64,000 nt of DNA from a virus, in IMG/VR virus record IMGVR_UViG_3300042935_001183, positions 1 to 64,000 of that record, one strand, 5' to 3'. The number at the start of each line of letters is the position of its first letter. Within the stretch, counting starts at the first letter, position 1. A program made the translations under genes and the position numbers. The notes beneath the pieces were generated by a model. It saw only the letters and a list, made by a program, of their open reading frames with translations, was not told the origin of the DNA and ran no database searches. This document shows, piece after piece, positions 55,780-63,711 of this stretch.

Positions 55780-56700
55780 ATGAAAGAACTTTGGACAGAA
55801 AAGTATCGCCCAAAAGACCTAGATGGATATGTGTTTAGAGATACTGCACAAAAAGAACAGGTAGCAGGATGGGTCAAGTCAGGTTCAATACCTCACTTGT
55901 TGTTCAGTGGTGCCCCGGGTGTGGGCAAAACTACATTGGCTAAAATACTAATACATCAATTGGGCATTGACGAATATGATTTATTAGAAATTAATGCATC
56001 AAGAGAAAACTCTGTGGACACAATCAGAGATAAGATCACCGGCTTTGTACAAACAATGCCATTTGGTGAATTTAAAGTTGTACTGTTAGACGAGGCAGAC
56101 TATATTACTCCAAATGGACAGGCTGCGTTGCGTGGTGTTATGGAAACTTATCATGCCAGTGCTAGATTCATTCTTACTTGTAATTACCCTAACCGTATTA
56201 TTCCTGCACTACATTCCAGATGCCAAGGCTTTCACATTGAACGAGTAGATGTCACTGAGTTTACTGCTCGCATTGCCACTGTATTGGTCACAGAAGGTGT
56301 AGAGTTTGACTTGGATACCTTGGACACATACGTAAAAGCAACGTATCCTGATCTGCGTAAATGTCTTAACATGTGTCAGATGAATTCTACCAGTGGGCAA
56401 CTCACTTCCCCCAAGGGCGACGAAGGCGGTGCAATTAAAGATTGGAAATTGGATGTAGTTAATTTATTCAAAGCTGGTCGAGTTAAAGAAGCACGTATTT
56501 TGTTATGCTCAAGTGTGCGGCCGGAGGAGATGGAAGAAGTGTATCGTTGGATGTATGATAATCTTGATTTATGGAGTGATGACCCTATGAAGCAAGATCA
56601 GGCCATTGTTATTATTAGACAAGGCATTGTTAATATTCCAATGATGGCAGACCAAGAAATTAATTTATCAGCAACACTAGTGGAATTAAGTCAACTATGA
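55780..56700 (+). CDS. Sliding-clamp loader subunit (gp44-like, RFC small subunit family)
   Basis: 306 residues. Walker A FSGAPGVGKTTLAK, Walker B VVLLDEADYIT, the sensor TCNYPNRIIPALHSRC (SRC motif) and a DLRKCLNMCQM sensor 2. The AAA+ clamp loader opens the sliding clamp for phage DNA polymerase. Close to T4 gp44 in length (319). The partner gp62 and the polymerase were not recognised here. Confidence 0.9.
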   Translation: MKELWTEKYRPKDLDGYVFRDTAQKEQVAGWVKSGSIPHLLFSGAPGVGKTTLAKILIHQLGIDEYDLLEINASRENSVDTIRDKITGFVQTMPFGEFKVVLLDEADYITPNGQAALRGVMETYHASARFILTCNYPNRIIPALHSRCQGFHIERVDVTEFTARIATVLVTEGVEFDLDTLDTYVKATYPDLRKCLNMCQMNSTSGQLTSPKGDEGGAIKDWKLDVVNLFKAGRVKEARILLCSSVRPEEMEEVYRWMYDNLDLWSDDPMKQDQAIVIIRQGIVNIPMMADQEINLSATLVELSQL

Positions 56701-57005
56701 GATACATGCTTATTACATACTTTAGAAAAGCAGATGGCAAAATTGACGAAGTTATGGCTGTGTCTAAAAATGTTAGAACCAAAGACATTCAGACCTGTAA
56801 TGTTATCTTGGACTTTAAAAAATTACAAGTAACAAAGTGTACTATGGAGGGTCAAAATTTACCCAAAGATTGGGATAAAATTATGACATATTTTTATCAA
56901 TACTACGAGTCAACCATTACACGATTACTTAAAGAAAACGGATATGAAATTACTAAACAAGAACCGATCTCTCAGCCAGCTGAACAGTCAAGTAATCCTG
57001 GTTGA
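56697..57005 (+). CDS. Phage protein of 102 residues
   Basis: Overlaps the clamp loader by 4 bp. MRYMLITYFRKADGKIDEVM, VAVSKNVRTKDIQTCNVILD, LKKLQVTKCTMEGQNLPKDW reads as an alpha/beta fold that I recall from marine T4-like phages. Its place after the gp44-like gene would suit a gp62-like partner, but no gp62 similarity is visible. The end overlaps the next gene by 62 bp. Confidence 0.55.
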   Translation: MRYMLITYFRKADGKIDEVMAVSKNVRTKDIQTCNVILDFKKLQVTKCTMEGQNLPKDWDKIMTYFYQYYESTITRLLKENGYEITKQEPISQPAEQSSNPG

Positions 57006-57567
57006 TTGTGACGGAGTACTGCTTAATTGGGAGTACGCTTTTGCTATCTGGATGGACGAACATGGATTTACAAAGGTACCCGGCGGTGATCTAAACTACG
57101 ACATTGGGGAACGCTACAATATCTCTCACGAACAAGGTCGCAAACTGATCAAGATGTTTAATGAAAGCGCCGCAATTGGATTCTTGCCGCCCCTGCGTGA
57201 TGCCATGTACTATGTAAAACGTCTGCATGAAGAACATGGCTATGTGTTTCATTGTATTACTAGCCTTAGTACAGATCCCAACGCACAAAAATTACGCAGA
57301 ATGAATCTTGACAAATTGTTTGGCGATACAGTATTTGAAGAGATTGTTTGTTTGCCTACAGGTGCTGACAAACACGAAGCACTTGAGCCTTACAGAGGTT
57401 CAGCATGTTGGTGGGTAGAAGACAAACCCGAAAATGCCAAAGTCGGGTTTGATATTGGACTCAAATCAATTATCATCGAACACGGGCATAACATGCACCA
57501 CTATCATGCATCGATTCCAATAGTAAAAAACTGGAAAGAACTCTACAATATTATCATTGGTGAATAG
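56944..57567 (+). CDS. HAD-type phosphatase, 5'(3')-deoxyribonucleotidase-like
   Basis: 207 residues. VILVDCDGVLLNWEYAFAIW is the HAD motif I (DxDGV), later CITSLSTDP (motif II) and WWVEDKPENAKVG (motif IV, Asp). It resembles 5'(3')-deoxyribonucleotidases, which remove phosphate from nucleotides. It starts 62 bp inside the previous gene; a later start could lie near the HAD motif. Next to DNA-replication genes, a nucleotide-pool role fits. Confidence 0.75.
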   Translation: MKLLNKNRSLSQLNSQVILVDCDGVLLNWEYAFAIWMDEHGFTKVPGGDLNYDIGERYNISHEQGRKLIKMFNESAAIGFLPPLRDAMYYVKRLHEEHGYVFHCITSLSTDPNAQKLRRMNLDKLFGDTVFEEIVCLPTGADKHEALEPYRGSACWWVEDKPENAKVGFDIGLKSIIIEHGHNMHHYHASIPIVKNWKELYNIIIGE

Positions 57568-57574
57568 AAAAGTA

Positions 57575-58561
57575 TCAGTGTCCGCATGCACTAACACACA
57601 TATACAACTTACCCTGCGCCACACTGGGTAAAGTCCAGGTTTTTTCTACCTGTTCAAACCAATCAATACAATGCTCTAGACTGTATTCTAATGCATTGTT
57701 TTCTTTAACTAAATCTTTAAATTGACTATTACCGGGCTGGTGCATTGTCTTTGGAAAAAATCCCAAATAACAACAAGGATACACAGATCCGTCGGCAGCT
57801 ATGTAAATCTCTTTTTGTTTTATATGGCCACAATCTATTTGTGCATTATCATCAACCCAGGGTATTTTCTTTTTATGATCAAACCAGGTAACATGATCTT
57901 CAATCAAATTGTTAGCGTCGGGTATGTCAGGTTGTGCATCACCTAGCCAATGACTAAACTCGCCGTTTCTTGTAAATACCGGTCCTTGGTTACGTCCGTG
58001 ATCTCGTACTATAAAATCTGAAAATCCCAACTGACGGCTCAGTGTCTGACAACTATCAAATTGATGTTGATTATGTTTAAACGGGATAAATTTCCAAACA
58101 GCATTTCCGCCTGCCTGGATTAATGCCACAGCATTATCGATGATCTTCTCCCAGTCAGTGTCCTGACGGTACAGACTGTGTGTGTCTTTGAGCCCGTCTA
58201 ATGCAAATAATACTTCAATTCGATGGTTGTTTAATTTCTGCCACCAGGCAGTAGAACGTGTACTGCCATTTGTTTCAATTTGTATTTTGGCAGTACTATT
58301 AGATAAAAAGTACTCGACTATTTCCAACGCATCGCTGGCCAAACTAAAATCTCCAAGATTTCCGTTAAAGTTAATACGGTTAATTTGTTTTAAAAAGTCT
58401 GAAGGGAATATGTGTTGAATATCACTAAGTGACAACTCAGTTAACGGATATCCTCCATTAAAATCTACGCCTCGGTAGTTACGCATACACATGGGACATC
58501 GTGCATTACAACGAGAACTAAGTTCAATATGTAATGCACGGATTTGGTCTATTTTAATCAT
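57575..58561 (-). CDS. Radical SAM protein with C-terminal SPASM-like cysteines
   Basis: 328 residues. ELSSRCNARCPMCMRNYRG gives CxxxCxxC at about residues 18-25. RIEVLFALDGLKDTHSLYRQ is the core barrel. Extra Cys at IDCGHIKQK, YPCCYLGFFP and CVSACGH form a SPASM-like cluster-binding tail, as in peptide-modifying enzymes. The substrate is unknown. A perfect TATAAATA motif (58567-58574) ends 5 nt before its ATG. Second radical SAM enzyme of the window. Confidence 0.8.
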   Translation of the reverse strand: MIKIDQIRALHIELSSRCNARCPMCMRNYRGVDFNGGYPLTELSLSDIQHIFPSDFLKQINRINFNGNLGDFSLASDALEIVEYFLSNSTAKIQIETNGSTRSTAWWQKLNNHRIEVLFALDGLKDTHSLYRQDTDWEKIIDNAVALIQAGGNAVWKFIPFKHNQHQFDSCQTLSRQLGFSDFIVRDHGRNQGPVFTRNGEFSHWLGDAQPDIPDANNLIEDHVTWFDHKKKIPWVDDNAQIDCGHIKQKEIYIAADGSVYPCCYLGFFPKTMHQPGNSQFKDLVKENNALEYSLEHCIDWFEQVEKTWTLPSVAQGKLYMCVSACGH

Positions 58562-58566
58562 TCAAA

Positions 58567-58574
58567 TATTTATA
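58567..58574 (-). promoter_or_regulatory. Perfect T4 late promoter (TATAAATA), 5 nt before ATG
   Basis: Minus-strand CTATAAATATTTGA ends at the start codon of the radical SAM gene. This is the only full 8 of 8 match to TATAAATA noted in the window. Confidence 0.6.
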
Positions 58575-58597
58575 GACTGCCCTTTGTTGTTAAATGT

Positions 58598-59350
58598 TTA
58601 TTGATATAATCGCAATACCTCTCCAATTATAGGATGTCTTTGAATGTCACGACCGGTCATCCTGCACACAGCCATACCGTTGATGGGTCTTGCTTCTAAT
58701 TTTAAGCACAGATCCAACAACCCATTGTTATCTTGTTGACGGTCTGCTTGTTCCACATCTCCAGTGACCACAATACGACTGCCTGTGCCTATGCGGCTTA
58801 ACAGCATCTTCATTTGTGCAGGAGTAGCGTTTTGCATTTCGTCTGCAACAATCCAAGCATGCTTGAACGTGCGTCCACGCATGTAGGCCAAGGGTGAGAT
58901 TTCAATGGTGCCGTCTTCAATCATTGCAGTGATCTCTGTGGGTCGGTAGTACTCACGCAGTACATCAAGCAGGGGTCGTGTCCAGGGTTCCATTTTGGCC
59001 ACTAGATTGCCGGGTAAAAAGCCATGTTGTTCATCCTCCACGCCTATGGCGGGACGAGTTAGAACAATACGCTTGGCTTCTCCACTTCTAAATGCTTTGA
59101 CCGCTGCCAGCATAGCCAGATAAGTTTTACCAGTTCCTGCTGGACCTGCTGTTACTATGATGTGCTGATCTGCGTCGAGTAAATTTAATATAAGATTTTC
59201 TTGATTTTTAGTTTTGGGTATAAGTTCTATTGCTCGTTGTTTTAAGTTGGGTTGTAAGTTAAATTGAATGGTATTTTCAGTAACTGTTTGGATGCGTTTT
59301 TGCGCCTTGGCGCCTCGGTTTCTACTCAAGTTCGGTTCTCCTTTGAACAT
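58598..59350 (-). CDS. phoH: PhoH-like ATPase
   Basis: 250 residues with Walker A AGPAGTGKTYLAMLAA, Walker B HAWIVADEMQNATPAQMKM and IVVTGDVEQADRQ. PhoH proteins are P-loop ATPases tied to phosphate starvation in bacteria and frequent in T4-type phages; their activity is unsettled, with RNA-related proposals. A GGGAG site precedes the ATG and a TAAATAC motif lies further upstream at 59377. Confidence 0.9.
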   Translation of the reverse strand: MFKGEPNLSRNRGAKAQKRIQTVTENTIQFNLQPNLKQRAIELIPKTKNQENLILNLLDADQHIIVTAGPAGTGKTYLAMLAAVKAFRSGEAKRIVLTRPAIGVEDEQHGFLPGNLVAKMEPWTRPLLDVLREYYRPTEITAMIEDGTIEISPLAYMRGRTFKHAWIVADEMQNATPAQMKMLLSRIGTGSRIVVTGDVEQADRQQDNNGLLDLCLKLEARPINGMAVCRMTGRDIQRHPIIGEVLRLYQ

Positions 59351-59376
59351 AGTTAACTCCCTTTCCTGGGCACAAG

Positions 59377-59382
59377 TATTTA
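59377..59382 (-). promoter_or_regulatory. T4-type late promoter motif on minus strand
   Basis: Minus-strand GCCTAAATACTTG lies about 27 bp before the phoH start, with a GGGAG site between. It and the plus-strand site at 59495 form a divergent pair. No gene is seen in 59351-59505. Confidence 0.45.
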
Positions 59383-59494
59383 GGCATTATAAAAATAAGT
59401 TTAGTGTATCTGTATTTCGGTAAATTATGTCATAAGTATTAGGCTGTCCGGATCCCAACAATAAAGCAAAAACCAACTAGTTTCTAGAGAACAA

Positions 59495-59500
59495 TAAATA
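59495..59500 (+). promoter_or_regulatory. T4-type late promoter motif, 5 nt before ATG
   Basis: CAATAAATAATAGT ends at ATG 59506 with a 5 nt gap and no Shine-Dalgarno site. Confidence 0.5.
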
Positions 59501-59505
59501 ATAGT

Positions 59506-60111
59506 ATGAGCAATAAACTTGATAAAGATATCTTTAAAGACCACAGTGATTACTGGCTGGTAGCCGACAATATTAAAAACATCTACATGTCTGAAGGTAG
59601 CTTGTTGAGCCTATTAGACTTTGAACGTGTGCTAGATGAGCTAGATATCTATGCATTTAAAAATTGGATTTTGGGTGAACTAGTACAAGGTCCAACTATC
59701 GGAAAATACAAAGTTGGCTGTATTTTTATGTGGCCTGAAAAACTCATGCCCGACCCGCGTGGGGCTCGTCGTTTACTTCCCTTCGACTGCGAAGTAAAAT
59801 ACATGAAGAAAAACATGAAGATTCCAATTAAAATTGAGGAACCTGATGATTTTATCCCTGGCACACACAAAGCAAGATTAATCGATAAAAAAGTATGGCT
59901 GGTTGAAATAGTCATGCCCAAGACATTGATGACCGATATTCGCACAGGCTCTATTGAGATGGAAGGCGAACAAATTGACCTACAAGATCTAGACAGCGCC
60001 TACGAAGAAGATCTAGATCAAGATGAATTCCGTCAGGAAGACACACCAGAACAATCTGCACAACAACCAGCAATTGGAGGACAAGATGCACAACAACCAG
60101 CCGCTGTTTGA
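59506..60111 (+). CDS. Conserved-looking phage protein of 201 residues, probable virion or assembly protein
   Basis: SLLDFERVLDELDIYAFKNW, GELVQGPTIGKYKVGCIFMW, PEKLMPDPRGARRLLPFDCE and DDFIPGTHKARLIDKKVWLV, then an acidic tail with DLQDLDSAYEEDLD. I recall this pattern in T4-like marine phages near structural genes. Function unknown. Overlaps the next gene by 26 bp. Confidence 0.65.
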   Translation: MSNKLDKDIFKDHSDYWLVADNIKNIYMSEGSLLSLLDFERVLDELDIYAFKNWILGELVQGPTIGKYKVGCIFMWPEKLMPDPRGARRLLPFDCEVKYMKKNMKIPIKIEEPDDFIPGTHKARLIDKKVWLVEIVMPKTLMTDIRTGSIEMEGEQIDLQDLDSAYEEDLDQDEFRQEDTPEQSAQQPAIGGQDAQQPAAV

Positions 60112-60628
60112 AGGTCTTGAATACAAGGACCTAGAGGGCATGATGAAGCCCACGATTCACGTTGACGAATTTGCTAGTAAAATGGGCGACGACGACGAAA
60201 TTATTGTACTAAGCTTTTTTGTTCGCAGTAAACAGGCCGCAAAGGATCTTGTGAATTGGTTCGAAAAAGGATACGACTTTGTGTTGGATTCTGACACCAG
60301 TCCTGGAGAAATCAAGGCAGGCAGATATCTTGTGTATGTAGAAATGCGCAGACGCAGTACTTCAGGCAAGCACACAGCAGAATTAATCGACGATTTAAGC
60401 ACACTCACTGAGTTTGGTCCCGACGATTGGACCATGCGCTACGAAGAGAAAGAGCACCCTTTTACTCAAGAAATATTTGACAGTTTGGTTCCGCTAAGTC
60501 CTAAACTGTATCGCAAAGAAAAAGAGTCAGAGCTAAACGAAATGCGCATAGCCGCAGGCATCCAACCAAAACAAATTTTTGAACGCGAAAAAGATATTCG
60601 CAGTCTACAGGCCGCCGCAGGTATATAA
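60086..60628 (+). CDS. Conserved-looking phage protein of 180 residues
   Basis: ATG 60086, set by GGAGGACAAG (an upstream frame to 60023 is unlikely). DDDEIIVLSFFVRSKQAAKD, LVNWFEKGYDFVLDSDTSPG, then RYLVYVEMRRRSTSGKHTAE and a RIAAGIQPKQIF end. I recall this as conserved in T4-like marine phages, next to the preceding gene. Virion or assembly role likely. Confidence 0.65.
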   Translation: MHNNQPLFEGLEYKDLEGMMKPTIHVDEFASKMGDDDEIIVLSFFVRSKQAAKDLVNWFEKGYDFVLDSDTSPGEIKAGRYLVYVEMRRRSTSGKHTAELIDDLSTLTEFGPDDWTMRYEEKEHPFTQEIFDSLVPLSPKLYRKEKESELNEMRIAAGIQPKQIFEREKDIRSLQAAAGI

Positions 60629-60636
60629 CTATACCT

Positions 60637-61278
60637 ATGAAACTCAAAAGCTTTGGGTGCAGTTTCATTTTTGGAACAGATTTATCTGACGACGGAAATG
60701 GCGCTCTTTGGGCCACACCCAGTAAACTAACCTGGCCCGCACATCTTGCTAATCATTTGGATTACCAATATATTTGTTATGCCCGTCCGGGCATTGGCAA
60801 TCTCAGCATACTTGACCGTGTGTTAAATCAAGCAGGCTGCAATGAGCACAGCTTGTTTGTTGTTGGATGGACCTGGATTGATCGTTTTGATCACACTGAT
60901 CACAAAGACGATTGGCTAACACTACGCCCTATAGAAGAAGATACTAACTCTAAGTTTTATTTTAAAAATTTGCACTCTGAGTACAGAGATAAACTCAATA
61001 CTCTGATGTGCATGCGCCTGGCCATAGACACATTAAAAGAAAAAAACTGCCCATTTATAATGACCTACATGGACGATTTGACCTTTGACAGTAAATATCA
61101 TGCGCCGCCAGGAATTATGGACCTACAAAACTATGTACGCCCTTACATGACTAAGTTTGAAGATAAGAATTTCTTAGAGTGGAGTCAGGTTAAAGGCTAT
61201 CCTATCAGCAATACCTTACACCCTTTAGAACAAGCTCATTTGGCTGCTTTTGATTTAATCAAAGATATCAAGGTTTAG
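60637..61278 (+). CDS. SGNH/GDSL hydrolase-like protein (second copy)
   Basis: 213 residues. KSFGCSFIFGTDLSDDGNGA gives the GCSF (GDS) motif with the catalytic Ser; YARPGIGNLSILDRVLN gives the Gly/Asn block; and NTLHPLEQAHLAAF gives the His. It belongs to the same broad fold as the protein at 27792 but is otherwise different. Possibly an acyl-group esterase. It overlaps the convergent methyltransferase gene by 11 bp. Confidence 0.6.
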   Translation: MKLKSFGCSFIFGTDLSDDGNGALWATPSKLTWPAHLANHLDYQYICYARPGIGNLSILDRVLNQAGCNEHSLFVVGWTWIDRFDHTDHKDDWLTLRPIEEDTNSKFYFKNLHSEYRDKLNTLMCMRLAIDTLKEKNCPFIMTYMDDLTFDSKYHAPPGIMDLQNYVRPYMTKFEDKNFLEWSQVKGYPISNTLHPLEQAHLAAFDLIKDIKV

Positions 61279-62002
61279 AATACACAAAGTACAGTCTATC
61301 GTTGGCATCCTTTTTAAACTCTAATAGCTTAAGATTGTATTTTTCAGCAAACTCGTTTACTACTTCAAAACTCCACGGAAAGATTTCTACGTAAGGTCCT
61401 GTCTTGTGCGTGATACCAGGATTGGCTCTTAGATAAAATTTACCGCCTCTGGCTAACAAATCAACACAGTGGCCAAAACGACTTTCGATTTCGTCTCGGC
61501 TATTAAAGTTAATTGATCCTAGTGCAATAATGTGATCGTGGCTAGCAGGTTTAACCTTGTAGTCAAGGATGTCTACCATGTAATCAGCACAGTTGTTATA
61601 AGGATCAATGCCTACTAGGTTATCGATGCGTCCTTTAAACGGATGATATCCACAGCCTACGTCTAACACACTTTTGGGATTTTGCTTTTGAATTTCTTCA
61701 GCTAGTTGCCATCCTGTATAATCGTAGTCCCCGGTTCTGGGTTTCCAGATTTCTCCAAAGAAGCGATTGATATAACGCTCGCTGAGATCATTGGTGATAC
61801 TGAGTAATGTACCTACATAATCGCAAGGCAAGCTTAGTTCTACTTCCACAGCGTCTTTGAACTTTCTATAACGTGCAGGAGTCCAAGGAAGTTTGTCAAC
61901 TTCAGTGTTTGGTCCAATAGTTTCAAGAATTCTCTGATACTTGGGTAAATTAAAAGCAGTCTGCAAATTTTTGTTGAGTAAGTTAAAAATTTTGGTATTC
62001 AT
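61268..62002 (-). CDS. SAM-dependent methyltransferase
   Basis: 244 residues. PKSVLDVGCGYHPFKGRI is motif I (VLDVGCG), followed by LVGIDPY (motif II Asp) and DHIIALGSINFNSRDEI; LLARGGKFYLRAN is the post-IV strand. The N-terminal 95 residues are helical. Target (small molecule, protein, nucleic acid or cell wall) is unknown. Convergent with the SGNH gene. Confidence 0.75.
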   Translation of the reverse strand: MNTKIFNLLNKNLQTAFNLPKYQRILETIGPNTEVDKLPWTPARYRKFKDAVEVELSLPCDYVGTLLSITNDLSERYINRFFGEIWKPRTGDYDYTGWQLAEEIQKQNPKSVLDVGCGYHPFKGRIDNLVGIDPYNNCADYMVDILDYKVKPASHDHIIALGSINFNSRDEIESRFGHCVDLLARGGKFYLRANPGITHKTGPYVEIFPWSFEVVNEFAEKYNLKLLEFKKDANDRLYFVYSKP

Positions 62003-62022
62003 ATAAAATTTTACCTTTAGGA

Positions 62023-62070
62023 TAAATAATTTTACAAGACCTGTAAAAATTTTCCTGGTCTTGTTTTTTT
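62023..62070 (+). promoter_or_regulatory. Late motif with terminator-like hairpin at the predicted RNA 5' end
   Basis: GATAAATAAT (TAAATA 62023-62028) predicts a start near 62034, the first base of ACAAGACC, which pairs with GGTCTTGT (62057-62064) before seven T residues. This could be an attenuator, a 5' stabiliser or a stop for antisense transcription. No other promoter separates it from ATG 62096. Confidence 0.5.
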
Positions 62071-62095
62071 AATTAAGTATATTTAAGGAGATAAT

Positions 62096-63082
62096 ATGAG
62101 TACATTAAAAAAGTTTATAGCCGCATTACTTGTTACTGCAAGTACACTAGTTTACGCATGGGAACCAACCAAACCCGTTACTGTATACATAGGTAACACA
62201 CCCGGTGCAGGTAATGAAATGGCCTTTAGAAAACTAGCTGATATTGTACAGAAACAAAACCCAAAGTTTGTGTATGTTGTACAAAACATTCCTGGAGCAG
62301 ATAGTGTTATTGCCAACAACCGTTTTTTAGAAGCGCCAAATGACGGCTATACTATTAACTTGCCTAGTCATATGAGCAGTTATGTTACAAATGATATCTG
62401 GGAAAAGTCAATTAAGAAATACAACTACGACTCATTTGTTGATGTGTTGACCATGGGCAAGAGCCCGTTGGTATTGGTTGCTGGCGTCAAAAGCGGCATT
62501 AACACCCCACAAGAGTTTGTGAAGTATATTCAGTCAGGCAGAACAATCAACATTGCCATTGGTGGTGGCGCACATCGCACAGCATTTGAGTATTTGATGG
62601 ACAAGGGCAAGGGCAACAAAGACACAGTCAAACCCATCAAGTTTAACGGACCACAGCCTGCAGTACAAAGTGCCGCTAGCTTTGATCCAAAATTTGCTGG
62701 CACTGAGTTTGCTATTATTCCTATTGCAGTGGCCAAAGCTCTAGTTGATGCAGGCAAGGTAAAACCCATTGGATTTACAGGCACACGTCGGATGGCACAA
62801 TTTCCTGATGTCCCATTGTTAAACACAGTAGCGCCTGGTATCAATGTGTATGCGGCCTGGTCAATACAATTGCCGCCTGGCACAGACAAGGACATTGTTG
62901 CATGGTATCAACAGCAATTCAGCAAGGCTATTCGTTCAGCAGAATACAAAGAGTACACGGATGCCAATGTTATTTTCTATGCTGAAGATGAGTTGACTCC
63001 TGTCGGGCTTCGAAAGCAAATGGACGAATTACGTGCGGCATTTATTCCTGTGTTGAGTCGAATTGATTTAAGTAAAGAATGA
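62096..63082 (+). CDS. Bug/TctC-type periplasmic substrate-binding receptor
   Basis: 328 residues. Signal peptide (MSTLKKFIAALLVTASTLVYA) then KPVTVYIGNTPGAGNEMAFR, VQNIPGADSVIANNRFLEAP, DGYTINLPSHMSSYVTND, IAIGGGAHRTAFEYLM and GFTGTRRMAQFPDVPLL. These match the tricarboxylate-binding (TctC, Bug) family common in Burkholderiales, which bind organic acids for transport or signalling. No TctA/B membrane partner is present, so host partners would be used. TTAAGGAG precedes ATG 62096. Confidence 0.85.
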   Translation: MSTLKKFIAALLVTASTLVYAWEPTKPVTVYIGNTPGAGNEMAFRKLADIVQKQNPKFVYVVQNIPGADSVIANNRFLEAPNDGYTINLPSHMSSYVTNDIWEKSIKKYNYDSFVDVLTMGKSPLVLVAGVKSGINTPQEFVKYIQSGRTINIAIGGGAHRTAFEYLMDKGKGNKDTVKPIKFNGPQPAVQSAASFDPKFAGTEFAIIPIAVAKALVDAGKVKPIGFTGTRRMAQFPDVPLLNTVAPGINVYAAWSIQLPPGTDKDIVAWYQQQFSKAIRSAEYKEYTDANVIFYAEDELTPVGLRKQMDELRAAFIPVLSRIDLSKE

Positions 63083-63711
63083 AATACATATTCGTAGCCG
63101 GTGCTCCAGGCTCAAAATGGAGTAGCGTAGTTAAAAACATCTACTACAGCGCAGACATTGATCGTAGCGACTATAGAGATGAGTGGACTTATTATCACGA
63201 CGCTGGCGATACTGGGGTTAAAGAACTAATGCATTTGGGTGCATACTTTGACCCCGGCATGATCTCTCCATTGCCCGAAGATTTAACCGCATTGAATCGA
63301 GAACAACTGGAAAAAATATTTGCAGAACCCTTTCAATTCAAAGAATCCAAAGGTACACGAATTATCAAAAGCCATGTGTTTTCCAATCATATTGAACATT
63401 TGCGAGAATTATTCCCTGAAACGCCTGTTGTAATTGTACATCGTGGCGATGATTCATGTCTGGGCTGGTGGGTCAAGTGTGGGCATTTTGACATCACTTA
63501 CCCTGACTATCACGAGTATTTCAAAGACTTAAAACACATGGCTCGGATTATCAAAAGTCAAAATCGAGACATCCTGAAAGCCTGGTGGAAGTACACTGGT
63601 AAAATAGTGTCAGACAATGTTCAATTGGCACAAGCACTAAACATTGAACTCCCGCCTGTGGAATATTCTCAAGACTATGCAACATCAGACGTAAGGGTAA
63701 AAGTAATATGA
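63079..63711 (+). CDS. P-loop, sulfotransferase-like phage protein
   Basis: 210 residues. YIFVAGAPGSKWSSVVKNIY is a Gly-rich P-loop after a beta strand, as in sulfotransferase-like proteins; IIKSHVFSNHIEHLRELFPE and VVIVHRGDDSCLGWWVKCGH follow. I recall this as a recurring marine T4-like phage protein with unknown substrate. Overlaps the receptor gene by 4 bp. Confidence 0.65.
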   Translation: MKYIFVAGAPGSKWSSVVKNIYYSADIDRSDYRDEWTYYHDAGDTGVKELMHLGAYFDPGMISPLPEDLTALNREQLEKIFAEPFQFKESKGTRIIKSHVFSNHIEHLRELFPETPVVIVHRGDDSCLGWWVKCGHFDITYPDYHEYFKDLKHMARIIKSQNRDILKAWWKYTGKIVSDNVQLAQALNIELPPVEYSQDYATSDVRVKVI

